Source: Serilophus lunatus
Lineage: Eukaryota > Chordata > Aves > Passeriformes > Eurylaimidae
NCBI GenBank assembly: GCA_013399895.1
Contig: VXBA01002616.1
Location: 130,767-194,766 of the forward strand
Direction of reading: 5' to 3'
DNA: 64,000 bases
A program made the translations under genes and the position numbers. Positions 1-10,800 of the stretch are shown piece after piece (positions within the stretch are counted from its first letter, which is position 1; every line of letters begins with the position of its first letter). The notes beneath the pieces are model-generated. The model did no database searches. It saw only the letters and a program-made list of their open reading frames with translations, and had not been told where the DNA came from.

Positions 1-1129
1 TTTAGAACCACACATTACCACCCACCTTCTAGGCTGGTATTGACTAAAATTTAAGAAAGGGATTATTGAATGAGTGACCAAGTTATTTTCTTTACTGGCT
101 TATGCCCAGTGCCTGCAAAACATTCCAATTAAGTTTTAGGCACAGAGTTCATGTTCTGATATGGATGTGACAATCTCTGGTTCCTAAGGATGGCATGAAT
201 GCATATTTTTGGATGAAAGGAACATTTTTTGTGGTCATTAAGAATACCACTGAATATCAGAAACCTACTCTCCCAGGCATCTGAATAAAGTTCAATGTCT
301 TTGCATATTTCAAGCTCCAGTGAAAAAATTGACATTTAGTCTCAGTTTTCTGGCTTACTCTTGAAATACTAGTGAACTCAGTTCTGAATCTCATCATCCC
401 ACTGACAGCAAAAATCTCAGTAAATTCAATAAGAAATTGGACTTTATGCATTTTTGTCTATATTATGATGGAATGTCTTCATTGTTGCCAGCTTTCACAG
501 CTGAATTGTGGACTTGATATTTCACTTCTTTCAGTAGTCAGCTACAAAAGAAAATGGATAACACAACCAATTCAGAGATTCATAAGTCATTCCAAAGAGT
601 TATTTATTTTTTGCAATTTTCTGCACTAGATGCATTAGATCAGCTTCCTTGTAGTAAACCAGGCTGGGGATGAAATTGGCTCTAAAGCAAGCAGTCTTCC
701 CTTTCTTTTCGCTGTGATGGCATAAACCTCAAAGGCTGCCACATGACAATGGAAGTCCTAGTTGCCAACCACAAGGTGCAGAGGTGAGGTTCAAGGTCCA
801 TTTCCCTTTCCTTCCATCTTTGTTTCATTGCCAAAATCAATATAGGAGGTAACAAGTATTGGAGTCCGGCCATATCTGAAATGCCAGCTCTGCCATTACT
901 CAAGAGCACTATGAAGAAGTGAACTATAGAGAAGAGAGCTATAAAGAACCTCTGTCTCTGCACCAGAATGAGTGTTGAGATTAAAATCATCACAAGGATA
1001 TGGCTGTTCAGCACTGTTCCACAGATGGTATTTTCAGTTTGGGCTGAGCTCTGCCAATCCCAGAAATGCTGTGTTTGAAACGTTACTCAAAAACAGTGTA
1101 GGAGCAAGATACAGCTTCCTAGTAAAGCT
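1..1129. other. Unique AT-rich DNA, nothing recognised
   Basis: There is no open frame longer than about 110 codons and no repeat, splice or promoter structure that I can support. The longest frame (minus strand, 682-1014) has no recognisable motif and is treated as chance. Confidence 0.5.
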
Positions 1130-2193
1130 TTCTGTCTAAAGTGGGGAGATACAGGTACGATAGACTGTTGGGTGGAGAAGGAAGTGGTTGACTGGTCACA
1201 TCCAAACACGAGTGGTCTGTGGAGCAGTGTCCAGATGGAAAGTAGTGTTGCTTAGTGGTCCACATTTGAACCAGTATTGATTCATTATAGTGAGATCCAG
1301 TGCACCTTCGTCAAGTTTGCAAGTGACACCAAGCCAAGCGGTGAGGTTGGCATGCCTGAAGGATGGGATGCCATCCAGAAGGACCTAGATAAGCTCAGGG
1401 AGTGGGGCCATGTTAATCTCATGGTTCAACAGGACCAAGTGCAAGGTGCTCACCTGAATTGGAGTAACCCCTGTATTAACACAGGCTAGGGGATGAACAG
1501 ATGAAGGCAGCTCTGCTGAGAAGGATTTGTGGATGCTGGTGGGTCAGAGGCTGGACATGACCCGGCCATGTGCACTCACAGGCCCGAAAGCCCAACATGT
1601 CCTGGGCTGCATCCACAGCAGTGTGGGCAGTAGTTGAGGGAGGGGATTCTACCCCTCTACTTCACTCTGGTGAGATCCACCTGAAGCACTGCATCCAGCT
1701 CTGGGGACCCCAGGACAGGAAGGACATAGACCTGTTGGGCTGGATCTAGAGAAAGCCACCAAGATGATCAAAGGGATGAAGCACCTCTCCTACAGGCACA
1801 GGTTGAGAGACTAGGGGTTGTTCAACTTGGAGAAGAGAAGTTTTCAGGGAGATCTTACTGCAGTCTCTCAGTACTTCAAGGGGTTTTACAAGAAAGATGG
1901 AGACAGAGTTTTCAGCACGGCCAGTAGTGATAGGACAAAGAAAATTGGTTTTAAGCTAAAAAAGAGTAGATTTAGGGTAGCAATATGGAAGAAATGTTTT
2001 CATTATGACAGTGGTGAGGCATTGGCACAGGTTGCCCAGAGAAGCTGTGAAAGTCATATCACTGTGAGTGTTGAATGTCAGGTTTGATTGGGCTATGAGC
2101 AACTTAGTCTAGCCAGAGATGTCCCTTCTGGTTGTAGCGGGCTAGATGACCTTGAAAGGTCTTTCTACTCCAAATAATTCTAAGAGTCTATGA
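1130..2193 (+). mobile_element. CR1 LINE fragment, 3' part of ORF2 plus 3' UTR
   Basis: This is a decayed CR1 non-LTR retrotransposon in sense orientation. The 5' edge begins inside the reverse transcriptase gene. The frame at 1277-1489 still reads as the region around the RT catalytic C box and thumb: KFASDTK followed by GMPEGWDAIQKDLDKL, where the CR1 family normally has KFADDTK and an EG-AAIQ-DLD-L pattern. The first catalytic aspartate of the box is replaced by serine, so the copy is dead even apart from its frameshifts. The stretch 1680-2190 is the usual CR1 tail (CTGGATCTAGAGAAAGCCAC, then the LEKRSFQGDL frame at 1820-1860). The element ends in a degenerate ATTCTAAGAGTCTATG at about 2178-2193, the CR1 terminal repeat. 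The 5' boundary is uncertain by about 20 bases. Confidence 0.9.
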
Positions 2194-3060
2194 AAAACTT
2201 GAAGACTTTGTGGACCTTCTATTGAAGAAAGAGGCATGACTCATCAGGTAGAGTCATCAGAGTCTACTGTTTTCTGAAATATCTACTGAGTTTTTTTAAG
2301 AACTCTACTTTTGGCTAGGTCCTGTAAAAACTCCTAACTGCTCATGTCTGCATTGAATGAGTGTCTACAAGGGATCTTCTGGAATTGCAATTCTGTAAGT
2401 TCTTTTGGTGAATTTTCTATTATGTGAGTTCTGAGGAACTCTGATGCTTTTGAGAGGTCTTTCCCAATCCCAGAGATTCTGGGTTTGAATAAAATACTTT
2501 TTTTGCAAGTTGTAGCTACATCAGGAGTCACTCATTGCCCTTCAGCTTCTCAGTTTCTCCAGTTCTCCTGAATAGCCTTATCTGTTCACATATGTCAGGC
2601 TCTTTCCATTTGGGAAAAAAAAATAGGCTACCTAGATATCTGATTAAAGGAGTTGTAGGATACAGTGTTTTAGAAACTAGATCTGTCCAATTTCTAGTCT
2701 TAGAACTAACAAAAAATCTCATGACCTGAACAAAATCAACATTTGTCTTTTCCACCGTGACTCACCTCAGAGAGTTTGGAAAAGGAAGAACAGGAGCATT
2801 CTCTCCAAAAGTTAAATAAATTCATAAAGTCTTCCCTTCAAAGCACACGTATTTGTGCAAACCTTAGGCAGTTCTTTAGGGCAGCTGGATGGCACCTTTA
2901 CTTCATTTGATTTGTTTATTTTCTCCCCAGTTGAAAAAAGCCAACACATTTGATGATATGTATGCCCCTATCTTCTTCATCTCCAGTCTCACTGTAGTAA
3001 TAGTAATGGTTTTAGAAAGGGATGAAATGTACTTATCCCTTCCTGGTTGATTCTTTCACT
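2194..3060. other. Unique DNA, nothing recognised
   Basis: Only short overlapping frames occur here on both strands (for example around 2530-2755). None has recognisable motifs. Confidence 0.5.
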
Positions 3061-3180
3061 AGTTTTTTGTTTGTTTAGTTTGGGGTTTTTTTGTTAGTTT
3101 GGTTTATTTTTTTTTAATTTGGTTTGGTTAGTGGTTTTTGTTTGTTTGCTCATTTGTTGTTTTTTTTTTTTTTTGGTTGG
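3061..3180 (+). repeat. T/TG-rich low-complexity tract
   Basis: A run of GTTT, GGTTT and poly-T motifs, ending in a long T stretch just before GGTTGG. It carries no coding or terminal-repeat structure. Confidence 0.8.
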
Positions 3181-5237
3181 CACTTCTTTCATTTTAAATA
3201 TTTATTGTTATTAGAAGTATGTACAGAATGAAGTCCATAGAAGAAGTGTGGGGAGATACAGTGCCTTCACTGTTTTGGATTTGTGACAAACAGAGATGCA
3301 TAGTATTAGGCGTATCTGTCCGAGAACAAGTTCTGTCAGCCATAAAGGTAATTTCATGGGATTATTACATTAAAACTGCGTAAAAGGAAAAACATGGCAA
3401 ATATCTTAGCAAGTCTTTGGTCTCCTTGGGGAACCTCTTGAGAGTTCTGGTCTCCTATCCATCCATGTTCAAGCTATCAGTTCAGTGAGCAGATTGTTCA
3501 AACTCTGATGACACCGTTTCTACTTGACTTTCCACTCTTGTTGTTTCTCCCATAATGACACAGAGGAATTGATACAATGGCAGAGATAACTTGCATATCT
3601 GACTAACTCCCTTGTCTCTGGAATTTTGTGTTTTACTGCCCAAAATTGAATGAAAACCTTTGACAAAGACAACAGAGGAATTTGCTCTTGACTTTCCTTC
3701 TTACTGAGATATCCTCTACCTGGAACTGCAATGAAAGTACCACTCGAGCTGGTAAGCAACTAATTTGCAATCCTTTTAAAACACATTCAAGCATTTTTCA
3801 GCGTGTCCTCTGCTATTATGAGACTGGGGATAATATAGATAGGGACATACTGTGTTTTTCACACACAGAGTCTTACTGAAGTCTCTGAATGAATTTACCT
3901 TAGTGACAGGAATGATTCCTGGTTCTGACAGGGAAATGGTTGCTACAGTGACAGGATAGCCCAGTTTTGTCAACAACAGTATTTCTTAAAATGGCCTTGA
4001 CATATGCAGTCTTGTTTTACCTCCTGACTTTCACAGGACTAGTGAATTAGTGTGCTTATTTTAGGTACAAGTACTGAGCCTAGTGAAGTATGATAGATCT
4101 TGCAGAAGTAGAGTGCTAAAAATATATTTTCAGTGATCTCTCAAAGTCTCTCCACAATTTTGCTCCTTCCTGGGTGCCTTATTTTGCAATGTAGATGTAA
4201 TCCAGACCCTAGGTAATACACATGCAAATATACAAGAATTTGTGGTATTAAAAAACTTCTGTTAAACAAAACAAAGTGCTTCTTGGTTCATTTAAAAATA
4301 ATCATGGTGCTTGATTTACATCTCCTTTGGAACATTCTCCAAATAACTGTTCCAACTCTATAATTTCAGCTACTGCATCTGGCACAGTCAGATTTAATTG
4401 GGTTAAAAAATGTAATCCTAGAAGTATAAATTCTAAATCTTTGCACATTCCTAGGATTCCAAAAACATGCATAATTTTATAACTTAGCTTTTGCAAGATC
4501 AAGTCCTTAGTGCCTTCCTTGCCTGTTGACTTTGAAGGGAGTTGAATGCTCGTACCATCTTGGCAGAACAAAGAACTGGTGGAATTCAGAGCAATCCTGT
4601 AGAACCATTACAAAATAGATCAGTCATTTGCTTCACCTCTGGAGATAATAATTTCTTGGTTCAATTAGACTCCTTTATCCTATAACCGCTGCTTAAAAGT
4701 CATAGTATTACAAGACATGGCTACCTCTTCATTCTGTTGTGTTTAAGTCTATATAGAAAAGAGGTATGTCATTACTAGTATCCTAAAATACATATTTTAG
4801 TGCAAAACCAGGATATAAGTTTCACCTGACTTGGCTGTGCAACGAAAGTTTAAGGAGTTTTGTGTGCCCTACAAAGCTCCATGACCACTGTACTCCCCAG
4901 GGTCTACTGAGGTTTTCCAGATTTCAAGGTACTCAACACTAGAGTGACTACAGAAGGGATGTTGAGGATATATGAAGTGTGGGGTATCAAATATCAAAAC
5001 TAGTAGCTTTGTTACATTTTTAAATTCTTGGTAAGTTAAAGTCTAAACATGCTCTATGTATGCATTTATTTATGAACTATTTATTAATGGTGCATATCTA
5101 CAATGAATGAACTGAGAAGACAATGAAATGTATCAAGGAGAACTGAAGTCATGGCCTCTAAAGTACTAGCATACTACTGACATGAGTAAACAAATACAGA
5201 TCTGGCAAATAAAGCAGTTTACTGGAAAAGGTATGGT
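3181..5237. other. Unique DNA, nothing recognised
   Basis: I see no repeats or conserved protein motifs. A minus-strand 89-codon frame (4302-4571) was considered and rejected as coding. Confidence 0.5.
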
Positions 5238-5405
5238 CAAATGACGGAAGTGGCTTCCTAGAGGGATGGTTGATGCTCTCAGTCTGTCAGTGTTCAAAGG
5301 CATTTGGACAATGCCGTGAATTACAGGCTTTATCTTTTATCAGCCCTGAAGTGTTCAGGCAGTTGCATTAGATGTTCATTTTAGGTCCCTGCCAAATTCT
5401 TAGAT
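5238..5405 (+). mobile_element. Old CR1 LINE 3' tail
   Basis: The text GGCTTCCTAGAGGGATGGTT, then TGTCAGTGTTCAAAGGCATT, TTGGACAATGCC and AGTGTTCAGGCAGTTG, matches the tail of older avian CR1 elements in sense orientation. It ends near CCCTGCCAAATTCTTAG, where younger copies have the CCCTTCCAA and ATTCTATG end. No ORF is left. Boundaries are approximate. Confidence 0.6.
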
Positions 5406-5506
5406 TTTTGTCACAGTTTTCAACTTGATGTATAATTATACCTTTTATGTACGCCTTTCATACTTCTGTCTGACCATTTCTTATCTGTCTATATGACTTT
5501 TTTTTT

Positions 5507-5871
5507 AGCCTGGAGAAGAGGAGTCTCAGGGGTGACCTTATTGCTGCCTATAACCACCTGAAAGGAGGGTGTAGTCAGGAAGGGGTCGGTCTCTTCTCTC
5601 AGGTAACTGGCAACAGAACAAGAGGACACAGTCTCAAGCTCCATCAGGTGAGGTTTAGACTTGATATTAAGAAGAAATTCTTCACTGAAAGGGTGATCCG
5701 CCATTGGAATGGGCTGCCCAGGGAGGTGGTGGAGTCACCGACCGTGGGCTGGATGAAGCACTTGGTGCCGTGACTTAGATGATGGGTTGCTGTTAGATTA
5801 CAGGTTGGACTTGATGATCTCTAAGTTCTCTTCCATCCCTGCTGATACTGAGATACTGCGACACTGTGACT
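5507..5871 (+). mobile_element. Young CR1 LINE, 5'-truncated, 3' end of ORF2 plus tail
   Basis: The sequence starts at AGCCTGGAGAAGAGG, inside the last part of ORF2. The frame reads SLEKRSLRGDLIAAYNHLKG and continues to HWNGLPREVVESP without a stop. Just after that, at about 5745, roughly 18-20 bases present in the sister copy at 32881-34830 are missing, which shifts the frame. The tail ends in CTGATACTGAGATACTGCGA and CACTGTGA, the tandem terminal repeat of this subfamily. Over about 225 aligned bases I count about 10-11 differences from the minus-strand copy at 33020-33245, so this is a fairly recent subfamily. The 5' flank (5494-5502) and the 3' flank (5867-5875) share TGACTTTTT, a possible target-site duplication. 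Confidence 0.93.
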
Positions 5872-6372
5872 TTTTGTCCTTGAACAGACAGGGGTCACCA
5901 GTATTGAGGCCATAGTGTGGAGGACACAGCTGCACTGTACAGAGCACATCTCCAGGACAGAGGATCATCACCTCCCTAAGATTGTGCTCTATGGTGAACT
6001 CGCCACCGGCTGCCACAACAGAGGAGCCCCAAAGGGGAGATAACAAGACTCCCTGAAACAATACCTCACTGTTGGTTATATTGACTGCCATCAGTGGTCC
6101 ACTCCAGCCTCCCATCGAGAGATGTGGAGACACAGCATCCCTAATGCTGCTGCCTCCTTTGAGAACGCATGTACAATCAGTGTGGAGGAGAAAAGACAGG
6201 GCAGAAAGAACCGTGCCTTGCCAATACAACCTCAGGAGACTTTCCCCTGTGCCTTTTGCAGCCGGACTTGCCTGTCCCGCATTGGCCTTTTCAGCTGTCA
6301 GCATGTTTGCAGCAAGCGTGGGGAGAGCCCTGCCCGTATCTTCTTTCACTAAGCCTAGCCATGATGATGGTA
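5872..6372 (+). mobile_element. C-terminal remnant of a non-CR1 non-LTR retrotransposon ORF
   Basis: One plus-strand frame can be followed from about 5876 to the TAA at 6350-6352. In order it reads: VLEQTGVTSIEA; the block HHLPKIVLYGELATG; a single in-frame TAA near 6033; DSLKQYLTVG; a W-x-x-x-x-R-x-x-WR-type block ending REMWRHSIPNAAASFE; a basic EEKRQGRKNR; and a cysteine finger FPCAFCSRTCLSRIGLFS. This order (LP-K--YGEL, W-----R--WR, basic stretch, C-x2-C-x3-C-x-SRIGL-S-H-type finger) is known at the C-terminus of endonuclease/reverse-transcriptase ORFs of several non-LTR families, and is not found in CR1. The expected finger histidine after the S is a cysteine here. The tail after the stop is very short and ends in ATGATGATGG, compatible with RTE-clade 3' ends, but the clade assignment is inference. 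The 5' end is lost at the CR1 junction. Confidence 0.72.
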
Positions 6373-7220
6373 TTACTTTTTGTAATTATATTTGTTCCTA
6401 TTATGTGAAATTATTGCCAGACAATGAAATTTGCTGTCTGCAGTGTCATTGATGATATCACCTTTTTGTAGATCAATTTCCTTAGCGGTTTACAAAGCTG
6501 TTCCCAGTCTAAATCTTACCTTAAGTGTATCACCAAGGAACTAAACATCCCAAAATTGACAGAGTAGGTACCTTCATAGAACAAATGAACAGCTTGTTTT
6601 CTCAGAAGAGTAGCTTGTTTTGTTTTAATGCGGTATCGACGGCATTGCGACTCTTCTTGAAAAATCATTATCTTAATAATAAGTAAGTAGAAATAACTCA
6701 GTTCTTTAATGGCCCAAGGGAACATGCTCTTCCCTGTTACTATTGGAAGAATCTGAATTAAAGTTGAATGAGATAAAAAAATTTTCTTCTCACCAGTACT
6801 TCCTTCCACACCATCATGAAATAAAAGATCTTCATGCTTAATTCGGTAAGATTTAGAATATTTTGTTAAAGATATACATATGGATCTGGTTTTAATGCAA
6901 TTTAAAGAGATGGATATTAGAAAAAGTGCCAGGATTGAAAGTTAAATCAACTAAAAACTAATAGTAAAAATAAATTTTCTTAAAAGAAAATTATTTAAAT
7001 CTTACTATTTTGAAAGGAAACAGGAAGGTGGTCCTAGACATTGAAGCTGGCCTATGATAATGCCCCAGCCTCTGAGACTGAATCTTCATCTTTTATCTTT
7101 TAGGACTTTTCAGTTCTTCCTCATCTAAGACATCTGAATGTCCCTTACTGTCAGTGCTAAATGTGGCTGGATTACAATCTCAAAATATCTCAAAAGATCT
7201 CACCTTTCACTAACTCAAAA
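6373..7220. other. Unique AT-rich DNA, nothing recognised
   Basis: No repeats are recognised. The 97-codon minus frame at 6516-6809 has no motif that I can name. Confidence 0.5.
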
Positions 7221-7230
7221 GACAAAAAAA

Positions 7231-7263
<33 letters not shown>
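7221..7263 (+). repeat. Poly-A tract (26 A, G, 12 A)
   Basis: An A run at 7224-7249, a G, and an A run at 7251-7262. It could be the tail of a very old retrocopy, but there is no AATAAA upstream and no recognisable parent sequence, so it is recorded only as a homopolymer. Confidence 0.9.
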
Positions 7264-7605
7264 AATTTTTGTATATGAATTCAATACTTTGTATGAAAAT
7301 GTAGGCACTTTCTCTATTTTAACCACAATATAAACCAGCACAGAAAACAATGTAGGTTTTGGCATCTGTGTCATGTTAGTTTTGAATAAAGAATACATAC
7401 CAGGTTTGGGAATTACAAAAGCTGCTTGTGTGGTATGCTACAATTTTTCCAGTGTATCTACAAGTACTTGATCTTTCCATGTCTTAAAATCTCTGTTGTC
7501 CTCCTTGGCACACCCTATTGGGATTTCCCACTAAGCACAAGGAATCGTCCCTTCAGATTCAACAGCCTTGGAGTCTAACACAAAATGATCAAAATAGAGG
7601 GCTAT
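7264..7605. other. Unique DNA between poly-A and CR1
   Basis: Nothing recognisable. Confidence 0.45.
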
Positions 7606-7879
7606 AGATAACAGTAAGACATAATTTTATTTGCAAGAGTGTAGATTTAGATCAGATATTAGGAGGAAATTCTGTGCTGTGATGGTGGTCAGGCACTGAC
7701 ACAGGTTGCCTAGGAAGCTGTGGATGCCCCATCCCTGGAAGTGTTCGAGGCCAGGTTGGACGAGGCTTTGAGCATCCTGGTCTTGTGGGAGGTATTCCTG
7801 TCCACAACACAGGGTTTGGAACAAGACGATCTTTAAGGTGCCTTTCAATTCAAATTATTCTGTGATTCTATGATTCTAT
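7606..7879 (+). mobile_element. CR1 LINE 3' tail
   Basis: A 5'-truncated CR1 in sense orientation. It runs through AGATTAGATATTAGGAGG-like text (TTTAGATCAGATATTAGGAG at about 7647), GGATGCCCCATCCCTGGAAG and TCTTTAAGGTGCCTTTCAAT. It closes with ATTCTGTGATTCTATGATTC, the perfect CR1 terminal repeat. The ORF2 end is frame-disrupted. The 5' boundary is uncertain by about 20 bases. Confidence 0.92.
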
Positions 7880-10800
7880 TTATAGTCTTCTATAGAGCAG
7901 AGGGCTACAATATTGTCCTTCTTGGGTTTTTTTGTTTGTTCAAAGAAAGTTCTCAACCTTCCTTTACCTTTATTTCTAATACTCTTTATTCTATTTCTTT
8001 CAGATAATTCACATCTTCCAAAAATGTCTTTTTTAAAATTGTATATAGAATACTGTTTCAGGTCTCTCAATCCCCTTAAAGAAGGTGGATTAACCATCAT
8101 TCACATCTGTGTTGTTTTGAATGTACTGCTTCTTTTTCTTAGTTTATCTTATGTCCCCTTGGTTGTGTTTCTCTCTATCCTCGATTTAGACTTACTCTAG
8201 TTTAATATAGAGTAGAATTGTAAAATTCTGTCTTCTCTTACCGGCTAGCGAAATTTTAGAACTCTTGCATAGAAATATTTTTTAAAGATCAGTTGATGAT
8301 ACAATTTAGTTAGATAATTTCTAGTAGAGGTAGGAATGATATATAAAAGCAAGTGGAAAAGTTCTCTGTTTATTTTTACCACTTTTCATATAGATTCTCC
8401 TATATACTTTTCCAGGATTTACTTTTTCCTTTGGATTAAATGCAGATTTCTTTGGAAGACTGTAATAACATTTTTAATGATCTTTATAGTTGTTGAATGG
8501 AGTTCATAGCTGATAAGAACCTGAAAAATATGTTAGAGATTTTTGACTCAATCCTGTTAGAACACATGAAAAATTCACTTAATCCAGTGTTTTGCCTTCA
8601 TCAGTGTCCATGAACCCTATATTGAGGAGAATGTACTAGAAAACCATGAGATAGAAAATTATGGTAAAACCCACTCGAAGGGAAATTTCTTCCTAACCCT
8701 ATTTCTTGGTGATTGCTTATTCACTGAGTAAGGTCTCAACATTTAATCGTGCCTTATGCAAGAGAGGTTATTTGTACAATTCACTTACTGTTTAACCTTT
8801 CTGTGAGTCCTCCTCCATTTTTTTCTGCAATAGGTTTTTAGTATCTGTTAAGGGTTATTATTAAAAAAATGGTTGGTTTTATGTATTTCTTAGTTTAAAT
8901 AGCTTTAAATGACTTGCTTTTCAATTTTGTCAGATGTGCCCTTGATTTTGTATTACAGGAATGAATAGACAAATAAACAAAACAACATATCAATCTTCCC
9001 TGATATGTTCTTTGCACAAAAATCATATCCACATATGACTTATTACGATTTCTTTGCCCCTTTCTATTTCTAATTTCTGAATTCTGGTTACTTTTGGGGA
9101 TATATCAAGTTAGTTGGGAGTAACCTGAAGTCAGTGATACAACAGGCATAGTACTGTGTTTTTGCACATCGCGGTGTCAAGTGAAGGGCAGGACATTTTC
9201 CTAGCCCAAACTGATGGGAACCCCTGATACTCCCAGCTGCTTAAAGTCTTTGTGAGCATATTTGCGATGAATTCTCAGTCCAAAAAGGAAAAGTGAAATA
9301 TGCCATGAGTCCCAGTAATACAGCTGACAATTCTTGCAACATCCCACAACTTCTACTGAAAACTAACCCAAACAATCATGTAACAGGATCATTACAGTCT
9401 CAAAATTTTGATTCAGATTTTTTACATTTAAAGGCTTTTTTTTGCTCCTATTTTTCCTGTCTGCACCCTGTGATATTACCTCTCTCCTTTACAGGATGTA
9501 AAGCTAAAACCCAGAAACTTAGAATCCAAAGATACCAAAAAGTTGGTTTGGCTTGTGGTAGTGGTGACCACATAAAAGCCATAAGTTTTTCCTTGTTTCA
9601 TGTGGTTTTTTTAGTAGGCTGGACAACAGAAGAAGTAGAATGAGGCTGCATAGTGCATTTGAACTTACTGTAGTTCATTAAAAAAAAATATAATAAAGCA
9701 TGAAAGAGTGAGTATAAGAGACTGTTCAATTGAGCATATTTTATAATCTGCTAAGCATAAATAGGCATATATAGAACCTCAAAACAGTATGTACAGTCAA
9801 TACAATAACTAATTATCATTACCATGCATCCCATTTTATGGGAATAGTTTCAGGAGCAGCTTCAGCCTAAATCATTATCAGAAATGAAACTTTACCCATA
9901 GTCAATAATAATTGACAAGTGTTTTAAATTAATTTTAGATGACTGTTCTTCAAATGTGATAATTCCTAGCCAGTAAATCTGTGAAAGAAAAAATGGTAAC
10001 AGGGCTAGTAGATGCATTAGAATCTGTGGTCAGAGCAGGCATACTCAGTTACACCAGTGATGTCTTAACTGTTTTACACTCTCACTTCAGCAGTGGCCAA
10101 AGGCAGACGTGTATGACAAGGTATATGAATTCAGCAAAGCATTCCTAGAGTAATATCTCATGCCATCACAACATGTGGCTTCCTGACAATGTGTGGTATA
10201 TAAGTAACCATCATGGATTTCTCTATCTTGAACTTTTTCAGTCTCCCATTGATCTCATGTAAACTTTAAGCATCCAAAATAATGCAGTGGTTAGAAATTC
10301 TGTAACCTGCTATGTTCTACTTCCTTCTGGCTGATCCGTTTGCTGTTTTTCTCTTGAATAATTTCTAACAGTAAAGGTGATTTCTGTTATAAGTATAGAG
10401 AGTGTAGTTCTTCACCTCATTCAGAGTCTTTCTATATTTACCTGTGAGACTTTTTCCAAAGTTCCAAGGTACTCACAATGGATAGTTTAAAATATGATAA
10501 AGTGTTTCTATGTATCTCAGCAAAATTTAGGCAGAATTAGGCTTGTAGTCTGAACCAGCTTCACAGGTTTCCCTACTATCAGAAAAACAGGAGCTTCTAA
10601 ATGGTGATTAATCACATTTATTTCAGACAACTATTTTTGGCTGAATTGAGCTCTCTTTTGGAGGGCCTTGCCCCTTCCTGGAGAGGGAGTATGGATGCCC
10701 AGTTTAGGAAAGCTGCTTCACTTTTAGAACTAAAAATAGGTGCTATTAATCCCAGTCTGAGGGGGTTATAAACAGAATTTACTATAAATTTTTGAAATTT

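Noticed and set aside
4302..4571. Minus-strand 89-codon frame with an LLGLHFL string reminiscent of retroelement protease
   Set aside because: No DTG/DSG active-site motif at a proper distance and no flanking retroelement sequence.
5798..6349. Minus-strand frame of 183 codons
   Set aside because: The motifs are on the plus strand (retrotransposon tail); the minus frame is its shadow and crosses into the CR1 3' end.
7221..7263. Poly-A as the tail of a processed pseudogene
   Set aside because: No upstream polyadenylation signal, parent-like sequence or flanking duplication could be seen.
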